Positions 1-5,522 of a DNA stretch of 7,671 nucleotides are shown piece by piece; the first letter of the stretch is position 1; the number at the start of each line of letters is the position of its first letter. Below the pieces are notes generated by a model, which had not been told where the DNA came from, made no database searches, and saw only the letters and a program-made list of their open reading frames with translations. A program made the translations under genes and the position numbers. Source of the DNA: Clostridia bacterium (GTDB lineage Bacteria; Bacillota_A; Clostridia; Oscillospirales; Acutalibacteraceae); the NCBI GenBank assembly GCA_024699005.1, contig JAILQN010000299.1, positions 1 to 7,671 on the forward strand, in the 5' to 3' direction.

Positions 1-127
1 GGTATGTAATGCAGACAATATTGCCAGTGAGAAGACAATTATAGCAAATGGAGGACAGCTTGAAAACATCATAGAAGTAGACGGATGTAGAATGAAACGA
101 TTCTGGATAAGGACAGGGAATCTGTAA
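1..127 (+). CDS. GNAT family N-acetyltransferase, C-terminal fragment (5' end outside window)
   Basis: The open frame enters at base 2 and stops at TAA 125-127, giving about 41 residues. They include CNADNIASEKTIIANGG followed by LENIIEV and a terminal KRFWI. This is the typical C-terminal end of GCN5-related acetyltransferases of the 'predicted acetyltransferase' type. In that fold, the D-N-x-A-S segment and the following helix line the acetyl-CoA pocket, and NGG-x-LE leads into the last beta strands. The acceptor substrate cannot be told because the N-terminal two thirds lie upstream. The stop codon sits inside the first copy of the dispersed AAATTCCGGTTTG motif, so the last bases of the gene and the repeat overlap. 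Family assignment is fairly sure; function beyond acyl transfer is unknown. Confidence 0.8.
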   Translation, partial: VCNADNIASEKTIIANGGQLENIIEVDGCRMKRFWIRTGNL

Positions 128-150
128 ATTCCGGTTTGTCGGGACTGTCG
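125..150 (+). repeat. dispersed motif copy 1
   Basis: It contains AAATTCCGGTTTG (126-138), identical to 2166-2178, followed by TCGGGACTGTCG, which matches TCGGGATGTCG in the copy at 6327. TTTGTCGGGA is an exact 10-mer shared with that copy. It begins at the stop codon of the upstream GNAT gene. An upstream GACA/TGTC and GGAAT/ATTCC pairing (112-140) would let the transcript fold into an imperfect hairpin. Confidence 0.55.
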
Positions 151-151
151 T

Positions 152-180
152 TTGCCTGAGTAACAAAAAGTGAATACTAT
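152..180 (+). promoter_or_regulatory. candidate sigma-A promoter for the VOC gene cluster
   Basis: TTGCCT (152-157) and TACTAT (175-180) each match the -35 and -10 consensus at 4 of 6 positions, with a 17-base spacer. It lies about 46 bases before the VOC start. The -10 box overlaps the left arm of the palindrome at 172-194, an arrangement common for repressor control. This is pattern matching only. Confidence 0.4.
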
Positions 181-194
181 AAGCTTAAGTATTC
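172..194. promoter_or_regulatory. palindrome, possible operator
   Basis: GAATACT (172-178) and AGTATTC (188-194) are perfect inverted arms around TAAGCTTA (180-187), itself a palindrome. The result is a near-perfect 23-base inverted repeat with one extra A at 179. No T-run follows, so a terminator is unlikely. The overlap with the candidate -10 box fits an operator. The regulator is unknown. Confidence 0.4.
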
Positions 195-225
195 CGAATG
201 AATGTGAGAAGGTGTGTGTAAACTG

Positions 226-588
226 ATGAAGCTGAAGAACGTACTGATAGTGGTCAAAGATACAGATAAGGCAAAACGGTTTTATCATGATCTGTTCGGG
301 CTTGAAACGGTCCTTGACAATGACGGAAATTTGATCCTGACGGAAGGACTGGTACTTCAGGAGGCGAAATACTGGAAAGAGTTTCTCGGCAGAGAGATCA
401 TTCCGGAAAACAATGCCGGCGAGCTCTATTTTGAGGAATCGGACATTGAAGGTTTTATCACAAGGCTTGAAGAGTATTATCCGGAAGTGAAATACGTCAA
501 CAGACTCATGACTCACAGCTGGGGGCAGAAGGTGATACGCTTCTATGATCCGGACGGGAATCTTATAGAAGTGGGGACGCCGGTGTAA
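226..588 (+). CDS. VOC superfamily (glyoxalase/bleomycin-resistance fold) protein
   Basis: A 120-residue single-domain vicinal-oxygen-chelate protein. It starts with MKLKNVLIVVKDTDKAKRFY, where a first beta strand leads into the helix of the first beta-alpha-beta-beta-beta module (HDLFGLE). It ends with IRFYDPDGNLIEV, the hallmark last strand of the second module. E115 matches the usual C-terminal metal ligand, but the usual histidine in the first strand is replaced by valine (NVLIVV), so metal binding may be incomplete or use other residues such as H97. The ATG at 226 gives the normal family N-terminus. A GTG at 214 adds four residues but sits one base after the AGAAGG at 207-212, so 226 is preferred although its spacing (about 13) is long. 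It is followed after one base by the next gene, suggesting translational coupling. Substrate is unknown; a binding or resistance role is as likely as catalysis. Confidence 0.85.
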   Translation: MKLKNVLIVVKDTDKAKRFYHDLFGLETVLDNDGNLILTEGLVLQEAKYWKEFLGREIIPENNAGELYFEESDIEGFITRLEEYYPEVKYVNRLMTHSWGQKVIRFYDPDGNLIEVGTPV

Positions 589-589
589 A

Positions 590-1081
590 ATGGCAAATAT
601 CATAACGGGAATCAGAATGGTGCTCAGCGTCGCCTTGCTGTTCTGCCCTGTGTTTTCACCGGCATTCTATGCTTTTTATATCACTGCCGGGGTCAGCGAT
701 ATGGCAGACGGGGCGGTCGCACGGAAAACGGGCACTGTCAGCGAGTTCGGTTCAAAGCTGGATACGGTCGCAGATATCGTATTCGTTGCGGTTTGCCTGA
801 TAAAAGTGCTTCCGGTATCGGACGTTCCGGTCTGGCTGTATATATGGATCGCCGGCATCGCATTCATTAAGGCGGCGAATATAGCAACAGGATATATCCG
901 ACGGAAAAAGTTCATATCGGTGCATTCCATAATAAACAAGGTGACCGGAGGTCTGCTGTTCGTTTTTCCGCTGACACTGTCATTCACAGATTTTAAATAC
1001 AGTGCGGCAGTCGTCTGTGCTGTTGCAACGATCGCGGCTTTTTATGAAGGATATCTGATTCAAACAGGAAGGACAACCTGA
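590..1081 (+). CDS. CDP-alcohol phosphatidyltransferase family membrane protein
   Basis: The 163-residue protein carries the complete CDP-OH-P signature: D37-x2-D40-G41-x2-A44-R45-x8-G54-x3-D58-x3-D62 (SDMADGAVARK through GSKLDTVAD). The aspartates bind the divalent metal and the CDP-diacylglycerol head group. The rest is hydrophobic membrane helices, about residues 10-35, 60-80, 83-100, 118-132 and 137-155. Enzymes of this family move a phosphatidyl group from CDP-diacylglycerol to an alcohol such as glycerol-3-phosphate, serine or inositol, at the cytoplasmic membrane face. The basic segment GYIRRKKF (about 101-108) lies between helices. It is at the short end for the family, so the acceptor cannot be assigned and calling it pgsA or pssA would be unsafe. 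The ATG comes one base after the VOC stop with only a weak GGGGA upstream (573-577), implying coupled translation. Confidence 0.88.
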   Translation: MANIITGIRMVLSVALLFCPVFSPAFYAFYITAGVSDMADGAVARKTGTVSEFGSKLDTVADIVFVAVCLIKVLPVSDVPVWLYIWIAGIAFIKAANIATGYIRRKKFISVHSIINKVTGGLLFVFPLTLSFTDFKYSAAVVCAVATIAAFYEGYLIQTGRTT

Positions 1082-1123
1082 CAGGTGATGGGGCTATCTG
1101 CTACGGACGAAGAGGTCTGACCA

Positions 1124-1891
1124 ATGACTAACAGTGAGATAAAGGAAATCGCATTAAGGCAATCTGCTGAGGATATAGGCTGCAGGGCGCATGATTTTCT
1201 ATCGGATAAGAACGTTGTCGTGCCCTTTTGTCTGGGCAGGAATGCACGAAAATACTATAAAGAGCCGCTTACCTGCAATTTTGTTTCCTATGGGAACAAC
1301 GTCGTTGCAGCCGCCACGGAAGAAGTATCAGATATTGTGACGGAGTATATCGGCAAGTTCGGGTTTTATCATTGCTTTGAGACACCGAATATGCATTGGC
1401 TTAACGACAGATTGGCAGAACGGGGGCATAAAGTGTGTTTTATGGCGGAGTATTATCTTCCGGACGTAAACAAGACAGTTGATACGGGATGCCCGTATGA
1501 AATACGCATACTTGATCATGAAGATTTCAAAGAATTATATCTGCCGGAATGGAGCAATGCACTCTGTAAGGATCGCAGGCATCTGGACGTATTGGGTATG
1601 GGAGCATATGATAATGACAGACCGGCAGGCTTGGCGGCCTGTTCGGCTGACTGTGATGAGATGTGGCAGATAGGTGTGGACGTACTGCCGGAATACAGAC
1701 GACAAGGGATCGCATCCGCACTGACAGGCAGATTGGCCAAAGAGATCCTGAACCGGGGAAAAGTCCCGTTTTATTGCTCTTCGTGGGCAAATATCAGATC
1801 TGCCGGGAATGCAGTGAAAAGCGGTTTCGTCCCTGCGTGGGTGGAAATGACCGTCAAGCCGAAAAGAATAGTTGATGAGATGAATTCCTGA
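1124..1891 (+). CDS. GNAT family N-acetyltransferase (255 aa)
   Basis: The catalytic GNAT core is in the C-terminal half. A beta strand (WQIGVDVLPEYRRQGIASAL, about 181-200) contains the acetyl-CoA pyrophosphate-binding loop R192-R193-Q194-G195-I196-A197, and helix LTGRLAKEILNRG follows. Motif B comes next with N223-I-R-S and the GF turn at 234-235. About 120 N-terminal residues are not recognisable as a classic GNAT and may form a degenerate companion domain, as in two-domain GNATs of Firmicutes. The start at 1124 has AGAGGT (1111-1116) seven bases upstream. It lies 42 bases after the phosphatidyltransferase stop, so it may share its transcript. The acceptor substrate is unknown. It is followed by the structured non-coding element rather than an ordinary terminator. 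Confidence 0.85.
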   Translation: MTNSEIKEIALRQSAEDIGCRAHDFLSDKNVVVPFCLGRNARKYYKEPLTCNFVSYGNNVVAAATEEVSDIVTEYIGKFGFYHCFETPNMHWLNDRLAERGHKVCFMAEYYLPDVNKTVDTGCPYEIRILDHEDFKELYLPEWSNALCKDRRHLDVLGMGAYDNDRPAGLAACSADCDEMWQIGVDVLPEYRRQGIASALTGRLAKEILNRGKVPFYCSSWANIRSAGNAVKSGFVPAWVEMTVKPKRIVDEMNS

Positions 1892-1949
1892 CTTGCCGGA
1901 TAACAGATAAAGACAAACCTGGATTTGGCGGGCGTTTTCTTCAATACAC

Positions 1950-1966
1950 GTTCGTCGAAGACGAAC
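1950..1966 (+). repeat. hairpin in the left part of the structured element
   Basis: GTTCGTC (1950-1956) and GACGAAC (1960-1966) form a perfect 7-bp stem with loop GAA. No T-run follows, so it is not a standard intrinsic terminator, although it is the first stable hairpin downstream of the GNAT gene. Confidence 0.6.
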
Positions 1967-2012
1967 ATATCGCGCGCGGGTTCAGCGAGCGCATATCACA
2001 TTTGCAAAGTAA

Positions 2013-2064
2013 ATATATCGCATCGCCGTAAGGCGATATATCGCAGATGTTCAGGCGATATATC
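2013..2064 (+). repeat. alternative GCGATATAT hairpins
   Basis: ATATATCGC (2013-2021) can pair with GCGATATAT (2033-2041). ATCGCC/GGCGAT (2022-2027, 2032-2037) can instead close a GTAA (GNRA-type) loop. TATATCGC (2037-2044) can also pair with GCGATATA (2055-2062). These pairings exclude one another, so the segment offers competing folds on either strand. Confidence 0.55.
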
Positions 2065-2136
2065 TTCCTGCGGAATATGTGATATATCCTTCGGATGCGA
2101 TATGTCCTCCGGACGCGATATGTGCCTTCGGCACGT
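2055..2136 (+). repeat. tandem array of mini-hairpins separated by GATAT spacers
   Basis: Four hairpins occur in a row: TTCC-TGC-GGAA (2065-2075), ATCC-TTC-GGAT (2086-2096), GTCC-TCC-GGAC (2104-2114) and GTGCC-TTC-GGCAC (2122-2134). Each is preceded by a GATATATC-like spacer starting at 2057, 2081, 2099 and 2117, giving a period of 18-24 bases. Stem bases differ between units but stay complementary, which points to selection on, or generation by, base pairing. Confidence 0.65.
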
Positions 2137-2162
2137 GGTTTGTTCAGCGCTCGCGTAATCCG

Positions 2163-2180
2163 GACAAATTCCGGTTTGAC
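2163..2180 (+). repeat. dispersed motif copy at the right end of the element
   Basis: GACAAATTCCGGTTTGAC is the most complete copy. GACAAA and TTTGAC are inverted arms with one mismatch around TTCCGG. It shares an exact 13-mer with copy 1 (126-138) and ends 12 bases before the SGNH hydrolase start. The reversed partner is at 1912-1929. Confidence 0.55.
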
Positions 2181-2192
2181 GAAAGAAACAAC

Positions 2193-2843
2193 ATGGAAAA
2201 CGGTTTTGATTCAATTGAACAGATCGATACTCCTCTGAGGGGAAAGAATATCTGCGTGCTCGGTTCTTCCGTCGTATACGGATATGATTCTCAGGCGTGT
2301 TCCATCCCGGAATATTTCGGCGCGAGATTCGGGTGTTCTTTCACAAAAGAAGCCGTCTGCGGCACAACGCTTGCGGATACCGGAGATCTGTCTTATGTCA
2401 GCAGGCTCGGAAAGCTTGACACAGACACGCGTTACAATCTGTTTATCTGTCAGCTTTCAACAAACGACGCCTCAAAGGAAATACCGCTTGGAGAGATCTG
2501 CAGCGGGAACGGGTACGACACCTCGACTGTCACAGGCGCGATTGAATTTATCATCAACTGCGTCAGAGACACCCGGAACTGTCCGGTCGTGTTCTTTACC
2601 GGCTCTCATTACGACAGCGACCGGTACGATGCGATGGTGAGACGCCTGTATGCCCTGAAAGGAAAATATGATATCGGCGTTCTTGATCTGTGGAACGGCA
2701 GGGAATTCAATCAGATCCCGGATGATCTGAGGGACCTGTATATGCAGGACGATATCCATCCGACCATCGCCGGTTACCGCGACTGGTGGGGACCGGAGCT
2801 TGAAAGACAGCTTCTTGCGTATTCATCGGCATTTTTCAATTGA
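2193..2843 (+). CDS. SGNH/GDSL-family hydrolase
   Basis: A 216-residue protein with all four SGNH blocks. Block I is VLGSSVVYG with likely nucleophile S26. Block II is the glycine in VCGTTLAD (G57), block III is LSTND with N91, and block V is DDIHPT with D186 and H189 as the acid and base. Members hydrolyse esters of lipids, acyl-thioesters or acetylated sugars through an acyl-serine intermediate. There is no signal peptide, so it is probably cytoplasmic; its substrate is not predictable. The frame stays open back to an ATG at 2079, but those 38 codons translate the hairpin array and the dispersed repeat. The ATG at 2193 gives a normal family start and has a weak GAAAG (2181-2185) eight bases ahead. 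Expression may therefore depend on structure in the element just upstream. Confidence 0.87.
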   Translation: MENGFDSIEQIDTPLRGKNICVLGSSVVYGYDSQACSIPEYFGARFGCSFTKEAVCGTTLADTGDLSYVSRLGKLDTDTRYNLFICQLSTNDASKEIPLGEICSGNGYDTSTVTGAIEFIINCVRDTRNCPVVFFTGSHYDSDRYDAMVRRLYALKGKYDIGVLDLWNGREFNQIPDDLRDLYMQDDIHPTIAGYRDWWGPELERQLLAYSSAFFN

Positions 2844-2862
2844 AAACAATATCCTGTATGAT
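2833..2862 (+). promoter_or_regulatory. palindrome and possible promoter before the TVP38-like gene
   Basis: TTTTCAATTGAAAA (2833-2846) is a perfect 14-base palindrome spanning the SGNH stop codon. TATGAT (2857-2862) matches the -10 consensus at 5 of 6 positions, and TTTCAA (2834-2839), inside the palindrome, sits 17 bases upstream as a poor -35 (3 of 6). If real, a regulator bound to the palindrome would cover the -35. Confidence 0.3.
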
Positions 2863-2928
2863 TGATTCCGCGATTGATCTGCAGCAAAAGCCGGAAGGCA
2901 ATTCAATAAAAGAGGTTAGTTTAGCAGA

Positions 2929-3702
2929 ATGAATGAGAAGAAAAAAACGATAATCATGCGCGTACTTGTGATCGTCGCGATGCTGGCGATCGTCGGAGCC
3001 TGCGTTTATATGTACCTGCGCTTCGGAAAGTCCGCGATCGAACTTATCAAAGACACGGACCGCTTCAAGGCATGGATCGACGGATTCGGCGTCTGGGGCA
3101 TTATCGTCTTTGTCGCAATCCGCGTCCTGCAGACTGTGGTCAAATTCATACCGACGGAGCCGATAGAGATCGTCGCCGGGTTGGTATGGGGCTGGTTCGG
3201 GGGATTGATGCTGTGCCTGCTGGGGAATATTCTCGGGTCGATCATTATTCTGATCATGACGCGGCGGATAGGAACGCGTATCCTGCGGCTTTTCCGCCTT
3301 GAGAAAAAGCTGCAGTCCATGCGGTTTCTGCAGGATCGTGAGAAGCGCAACCGCATTCTGTTCATTTTTTATCTGGTCCCCGGCACGCCCAAGGATTCCA
3401 TGACGTATTTTGCGGGCCTGACGGATATGAATATGACAGAGTTCATGATCATCTCGTCCATCGCCCGTATCCCCGCGATAGTGTCCTCCACGATCTGCGG
3501 CGCGTATCTCGGGGCGAACAATTTCGAGGTCGCCGCGATAGTTTTCGTGGTGACGGCTCTGCTCAGCATACCGGGCGGTATACTGTATAAAAAGATCTCG
3601 GCGAGGTATATGCAGAATCACCAGGAGACCGGGTCCGGATCGGAACCGGAGGGGGAGTCTGAGCCTGAGCCTGAGCCGGAAAAAAGTGAACAACAAAACT
3701 GA
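2929..3702 (+). CDS. TVP38/TMEM64 family (VTT/DedA-like) membrane protein
   Basis: A 257-residue integral membrane protein. A basic N-terminus (NEKKKT) and first membrane segment (about 7-30) come first. The VTT domain follows: VVKFIPTEPIEIVAGLVWGW (about 70-89), the Gly-rich segment LLGNILGSIIIL, then FYLVPGTPKDSMTYFAGL (147-164), which holds the conserved re-entrant-loop proline and glycine residues. Two more helices lie at about 171-196 and 198-219. The family is related to DedA proteins, for which lipid scramblase or flippase activity and envelope homeostasis roles have been reported; the actual substrate here is unknown. The tail (235-257) is a hydrophilic Glu/Pro/Ser stretch built from six-base units near 3655-3678. 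AGAGG (2911-2915) is about 13 bases before the ATG, longer than ideal. An 85-base gap separates it from the SGNH gene. Confidence 0.87.
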   Translation: MNEKKKTIIMRVLVIVAMLAIVGACVYMYLRFGKSAIELIKDTDRFKAWIDGFGVWGIIVFVAIRVLQTVVKFIPTEPIEIVAGLVWGWFGGLMLCLLGNILGSIIILIMTRRIGTRILRLFRLEKKLQSMRFLQDREKRNRILFIFYLVPGTPKDSMTYFAGLTDMNMTEFMIISSIARIPAIVSSTICGAYLGANNFEVAAIVFVVTALLSIPGGILYKKISARYMQNHQETGSGSEPEGESEPEPEPEKSEQQN

Positions 3703-3753
3703 TACGAATCTCTTTTGCCTGCTTTCAGAAGAAACATTTTCGATCTATTACTC

Positions 3754-3781
3754 TTGTATGCATCAGCCGACACGATATACA
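3754..3781 (+). promoter_or_regulatory. possible promoter for the DUF4139 gene
   Basis: TTGTAT (3754-3759) and TATACA (3776-3781) are separated by 16 bases and match the -35 and -10 consensus at 3 and 4 of 6 positions. They lie 75 bases before the gene's ATG. The downstream perfect palindrome (3811-3828) would fall in the untranslated leader. Confidence 0.35.
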
Positions 3782-3795
3782 GCAGAAGCGCTGTA

Positions 3796-3828
3796 AACAA
3801 AAAAGAAGAACGGCGAAAGCTTTCGCCG
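3796..3828 (-). terminator. terminator-like palindrome, oriented for the minus strand
   Basis: CGGCGAAAGCTTTCGCCG (3811-3828) is a perfect 18-base palindrome. Read on the minus strand it is followed by TTCTTCTTTTTTGTTT, the classic layout of an intrinsic terminator. On the plus strand no T-run follows, so plus transcripts would only carry it as a leader hairpin ending 16 bases before the ribosome binding site of the next gene. No minus-strand gene is evident to its right, so its purpose is unclear. Confidence 0.5.
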
Positions 3829-3856
3829 GGCATCACGATAAAACGGAGGTAACGAT

Positions 3857-5485
3857 ATGATTTTTACATCGGTCAAAGAAGTAAGAGTATACAAAGACTG
3901 CGCGGTGGTGCGGCGTGGTGCCGCTGTGAGCCTGCGTACGGGAACAAACGAGGTGATCGTATCCGGGCTTGGCAAATCTGCTGACGCGGACAGTCTCCGT
4001 ATGTTTTTTCCCGCCGGAGTCGTCAGTACGGACGTGCAGATCCTGCCGTTCGGAGAGGCGGCGGGAAGCCTGCCTTCGCAGGCTTTGAGTGAAGAGATCG
4101 ACGAGCTTGAAAGCCGGATCCGGACGCTGAAAACCGTAGAGGAGCTTTGGATCTCCAACGGGAATTTCACTGCCCGGGAGGAATGTTCCGCCGAAACGGT
4201 CGAGAATTACTTAAATGCGCTCCCTGCGAACCTCGAGTCATTGAGAACGCAGATCCGGGCTCAGAGCGACAAATGCTGGGAACTGAAAAAGAAACAGGAA
4301 GCGCTGCGCCGGAAGGAGGAGGTCCGGGTAGTGCGGCTTACCATTGAATCGTCGCAGGATTGCGAGGTCCCATTTGAAATGGAGTATGCCGATTCCTCCG
4401 CGCACTGGTTAAGTATCTATGAGATCCATGCTGCCGCAGACGCAGAGGAGATCCGCGTCGTAAGCCGCGCGAGGATCACGCAGGATTCCGGCGAGGATTG
4501 GGAAAACGTGCATCTGTCTCTGTACACCGGGAATCCTTCCGCACGGCAGGAGATCCCCGAGATAAGGAAACTCAGTCTTGGTTTCAGATCCTGGAACGAC
4601 GGTGGGTATTATGCTCAGGCGTCAGGTAAGGCATACGCCATGTTGTCCGACTCCGTGCCGAATATGAAACCTGCCCGGGCCAAATCGGCTCCCGCGTCGA
4701 TGCAGCAGATGGTCATGACAAACGCCGAGGAGGAAGAGGCCGATACGATGACTGTATACAGCCTGCCGGGCGCGCGCACTGTCGTTTCCGGTGCGACCGG
4801 CACGACGGCGGAGCTGAAAACGGAGACGATCCCGGTCAGGCTTCGGGTGGTGTGCGTGCCGCAGATAGATGACAGCGCCTATCTCGCCGCCATTGTGAAA
4901 ACCGCGGAGTGGCCGCTGAAACCCTCTGATGCCAGGATCTATCTTAACGGGAATTACTGCGGAGAGACCTTTGTTTCGCCTGATCTCACAAAGGAGGAAT
5001 TTATGCTCTCACTCGGCAGAGACGAGCGCGTCAGCGCGAAAAGGGAAGAGATACTCTCCAAAACGGAGGACGTATTGCTGAAAGGTCAGAAGCGGAAGAT
5101 CAGAGAATACGCGATCCGGATCGGAAACAACCGGGAGAACCCGATCGATGTGCTGGTGTGGGATCAGATCCCCGTTTCCACGGAGAAGCAGATCACCGTT
5201 GACCGGGTGGAAACAGACGGTGCGGAACTGAATGAAGAGACCGGAAAGCTTACGTGGAATCTGACCATGCCGGGCAGATCTGCTGCGGAAAAACGGTTCG
5301 GATATACCGTGACGTATCCCAAGGATAAAATGCTGTATGAGGCGCGGGACGCCGTGAAGAGCGTGAAGAGCGTGAAGAACAGTAAGAGCAGCGAGAACAA
5401 CAATTGGTTCTGCTTCCGCTGCGGTGCAAGAAACCCGGCTGCGGCGACGTTTTGCTCGGTGTGCGGGAGTGCTTTGCCACAGTAA
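3857..5485 (+). CDS. DUF4140/DUF4139 (MuiA-like) protein with C-terminal zinc ribbon
   Basis: A 542-residue protein. The N-terminal segment VRVYKDCAVVRRGAAVSLRT, with GTNEVIVSGLGKSADADSLR after it, matches the DUF4140 beta domain of 'mucoidy inhibitor A' proteins. A coiled-coil region follows (about 75-155: SEEIDELESRIRTLK and later LKKKQEALRRKEEV). The DUF4139 beta-rich domain runs from about 160 to 490, with FEMEYADSSAHWLSIYEIHA, SGEDWENVHLSLYTGNP and IGNNRENPIDVLVWDQIPVS recognisable. After a Lys/Ser linker (about 500-512) comes a zinc ribbon, C519-x2-C522-x10-C533-x2-C536. Characterised MuiA-type proteins are poorly understood and many are exported; this one has no signal peptide, and the ribbon suggests a cytoplasmic protein. 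GGAGGT (3845-3850) lies six bases before the ATG, so the start is secure. Molecular role is unknown. Confidence 0.85.
   Translation: MIFTSVKEVRVYKDCAVVRRGAAVSLRTGTNEVIVSGLGKSADADSLRMFFPAGVVSTDVQILPFGEAAGSLPSQALSEEIDELESRIRTLKTVEELWISNGNFTAREECSAETVENYLNALPANLESLRTQIRAQSDKCWELKKKQEALRRKEEVRVVRLTIESSQDCEVPFEMEYADSSAHWLSIYEIHAAADAEEIRVVSRARITQDSGEDWENVHLSLYTGNPSARQEIPEIRKLSLGFRSWNDGGYYAQASGKAYAMLSDSVPNMKPARAKSAPASMQQMVMTNAEEEEADTMTVYSLPGARTVVSGATGTTAELKTETIPVRLRVVCVPQIDDSAYLAAIVKTAEWPLKPSDARIYLNGNYCGETFVSPDLTKEEFMLSLGRDERVSAKREEILSKTEDVLLKGQKRKIREYAIRIGNNRENPIDVLVWDQIPVSTEKQITVDRVETDGAELNEETGKLTWNLTMPGRSAAEKRFGYTVTYPKDKMLYEARDAVKSVKSVKNSKSSENNNWFCFRCGARNPAAATFCSVCGSALPQ
5354..5389 (+). repeat. 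9-base tandem repeat in the linker of the DUF4139 protein
   Basis: Units GTGAAGAGC, GTGAAGAGC, GTGAAGAAC and AGTAAGAGC encode VKS-VKS-VKN-SKS in frame, just before the zinc ribbon. A change in copy number would alter linker length by three residues without breaking the frame. Confidence 0.7.
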
Positions 5486-5522
5486 TGAGTCCTTTAAAAA
5501 CCAATCAGGAGAGGAACGGAGA

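Larger units (their letters stand above)
1912..2180. repeat. structured palindromic intergenic element with terminal inverted repeats
   Basis: The non-coding stretch between the GNAT stop (1891) and the SGNH start (2193) is almost entirely structured. Its ends, GACAAACCTGGATTTGGC (1912-1929) and GACAAATTCCGGTTTGAC (2163-2180), are inverted relative to each other with 14 of 18 matches. Inside, GCGAGCGC (1985-1992) pairs with GCGCTCGC (2147-2154), ACATATCGCG (1965-1974) with CGCGATATGT (2114-2123), and ATATCACAT (1993-2001) with ATGTGATAT (2077-2085), all perfectly. Tandem mini-hairpins fill the right half. It carries no gene. It could be a MITE-like or REP-like element, or a structured RNA in the 3'/5' untranslated region. 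A TTCAGCG direct repeat (1981-1987, 2143-2149) also lies at matching places near both sides. I see no clear target-site duplication. Confidence 0.6.

Noticed and set aside
2055..2136. CRISPR array
   Set aside because: Units are 18-24 bases with hairpins that differ from one another and short similar spacers. CRISPR needs nearly identical longer repeats with unique spacers of about 30 bases, and no cas genes are present.
1912..2180. Riboswitch or T-box leader for the SGNH gene
   Set aside because: None of the conserved cores of known riboswitches or the T-box sequence was recognised, and no terminator or anti-terminator with a U-run precedes the gene.
2836..3696. Long minus-strand open frame opposite the TVP38-like gene
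   Set aside because: Its translation is Arg/His/Asp-rich without any recognisable domain, and it mirrors a plus-strand gene with clear membrane helices and family motifs.
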